A stretch of DNA of 14,658 bases from Bacteroidota bacterium (GTDB taxonomy: Bacteria > Bacteroidota > Bacteroidia > Bacteroidales > VadinHA17): assembly GCA_015222065.1 (NCBI GenBank), contig JADFUQ010000565.1, positions 1 to 14,658 of the forward strand, read 5' to 3'. Below, one piece after another: positions 13,630 to 14,658 of this stretch. The notes beneath the pieces are model-generated. The model saw only the letters and a program-made list of their open reading frames with translations, ran no database searches and was not told the DNA's origin. Every line of letters begins with the position of its first letter. Positions within the stretch are counted from its first letter, which is position 1. The position numbers and the translations under genes were made by a program.

Positions 13630-14658
13630 TTAGTATCCTGTTTTAATATTTTTTTTTATTTCATCTATGCTCATATCCTCCAATCCTAAATTTTCCATTG
13701 TCCTTCCACTTTCAAAAAAATCTATATTAAAATATTTTCTCATTGCTGATATTGCTTGATAAATAAATGAATCTATCATAGGAGTTGGGATTTGTAATTT
13801 CTTTCCAAGCGAAGATAATGGAACCAAACTTGTAGGAACATCTTCCCAGATATACCTATGATTAATGCTTTCCGGACTTTTAATTTCCCTATATGCCCGT
13901 GTGTTTTGTATGGCTTCATATAAATCTGCTCCTACGGAGCCATATTTTTGGTATAGCCATTTCCTGGCAGAGATTACTTTCACATCCAATTCTTTAGCTA
14001 TTAATAATCTCTCTTTGTCAACATCTTCAATAATTGGCGCTGTGTGTTCCGTTATTCCATCTATATAATATTTAAAATTTTGCCTCCTATCTATTTTAGT
14101 AGTATTTAGAATTGTAATTGGTACGTGGAATATACCACCTACATTACCTAAACTAGTTTTAAGAATATTATCTGTAGGAGTCAACTGTGGATATATATCT
14201 CCCAGTAAATTCACAACATCTTTAACTTTAAATGAAGGTATGGTTGCGATATCGACACTAAACTTTACACCAAATATTCTTACAGAACGAGGTGTTGTAT
14301 ATCTGGAAGTATATATGGATGTTTGAGCTTCTGCTATAGTAATATCTGGCATTCTTTTAGGTTTGTAATAATCATTTACTATTTTGTAAAACTCTATAGC
14401 TCCAAAACATCTTCCAGGACTTAATAAGATTGTTTGTCCATCTCTTAAATATGGGGCGCATTCCCTTGCTATGTATTTGTGTCCGGTAGCAGTAACAGCA
14501 ACAATGATTACATCTCTGTCTCTGATTACCTCTTTAATATTAGAAGAAATTGTATTGATTTTACCGAAAACATATTTAACATCTTCTTCAATTATTTTTT
14601 CAGTTACCGGGGATAGTGAATAATCAGATTTTATTTCAGTCTCCAAATGTTCTGTACC
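13630..14658 (-). CDS. Octopine/nopaline (opine) dehydrogenase family protein, 5' end missing
   Basis: The frame is open to the right edge, so the N-terminal part, including the GxGxxG dinucleotide motif, lies outside the window; about 342 codons are present. Visible family features are the end of the Rossmann domain (RDVIIVAVTATGHKYIA, then LRDGQTILLSPGRCFGAIEF), the junction TEAQ-like AEAQTSIYTSR, and the C-terminal catalytic domain with NVGGIFHVPITILN (Asn and His as in the active site of this family), FKYYIDGITEHTAPIIEDVD, ERLLIAKELDV and IPTPMIDSFI. Such enzymes reductively join an amino acid to a 2-oxo acid using NAD(P)H. The substrate cannot be told from sequence. The apparent TTG start at 14646 is not real because the frame continues through it. 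Confidence 0.85.
   Translation of the reverse strand, partial: GTEHLETEIKSDYSLSPVTEKIIEEDVKYVFGKINTISSNIKEVIRDRDVIIVAVTATGHKYIARECAPYLRDGQTILLSPGRCFGAIEFYKIVNDYYKPKRMPDITIAEAQTSIYTSRYTTPRSVRIFGVKFSVDIATIPSFKVKDVVNLLGDIYPQLTPTDNILKTSLGNVGGIFHVPITILNTTKIDRRQNFKYYIDGITEHTAPIIEDVDKERLLIAKELDVKVISARKWLYQKYGSVGADLYEAIQNTRAYREIKSPESINHRYIWEDVPTSLVPLSSLGKKLQIPTPMIDSFIYQAISAMRKYFNIDFFESGRTMENLGLEDMSIDEIKKNIKTGY

Noticed and set aside
13438..13689. 83-aa + strand frame beginning MVTGLLDGSVIP
   Set aside because: It crosses REP-like palindromes and runs antisense into the end of the clearly real dehydrogenase gene; the composition is erratic (Cys, Tyr and Phe-rich).

Overview
The window looks like part of a chromosome from a Bacteroidota bacterium. 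The evidence is the gldE-gldD pair, the ssb / HU / 30-residue COX24-like protein / RNase G neighbourhood, a bacterial GGGP synthase next to a phosphopantetheinyl transferase, low GC with A-rich leaders that mostly lack Shine-Dalgarno sequences, and two exact matches to the Bacteroidota -7 box TAnnTTTG in front of genes. No species can be named from sequence alone.

Layout. Bases 1-226 hold a 123-bp repeat with inverted ends. Two exported helical-repeat (TPR-type) proteins follow on the + strand (227-1336 and 1443-2414). A strong shared terminator separates them from a long minus-strand operon, read ssb -> gldE -> gldD -> 4'-phosphopantetheinyl transferase -> GGGP synthase (6390 down to 2483). 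A divergent promoter region at 6391-6528 separates ssb from a + strand unit: HU-type DNA-binding protein, a 30-aa very basic ribosomal-protein-like peptide, and RNase G (6529-8626). An intergenic palindromic element (about 8740-8945) precedes a complete dsbD (9014-11005).

From 11006 onward the region is accessory in character. It has tandem GTTACGN heptads, a second inverted copy of the 123-bp repeat (11291-11413, about 86% identical by hand alignment), a small secreted protein of unknown function, two very short reading frames, a gene of unknown function cut by an in-frame TGA (12306-13079), REP-like palindromes, and the 3' part of an octopine/nopaline-type dehydrogenase running off the right edge on the minus strand.

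How the genes work together. The central block mixes housekeeping functions (ssDNA binding, nucleoid structure, ribosome, RNA processing) with envelope functions (GldD/GldE support gliding and type IX secretion in characterised relatives; DsbD supplies reductant to the periplasm; GGGP synthase makes an ether-lipid precursor). No defence system, CRISPR array, integrase, transposase or tRNA was found. The most interesting signals are the inverted 123-bp repeat pair around the 11-kb block, the nonsense-interrupted gene, and the layered palindromes upstream of dsbD. None of these amounts to a clearly new system.
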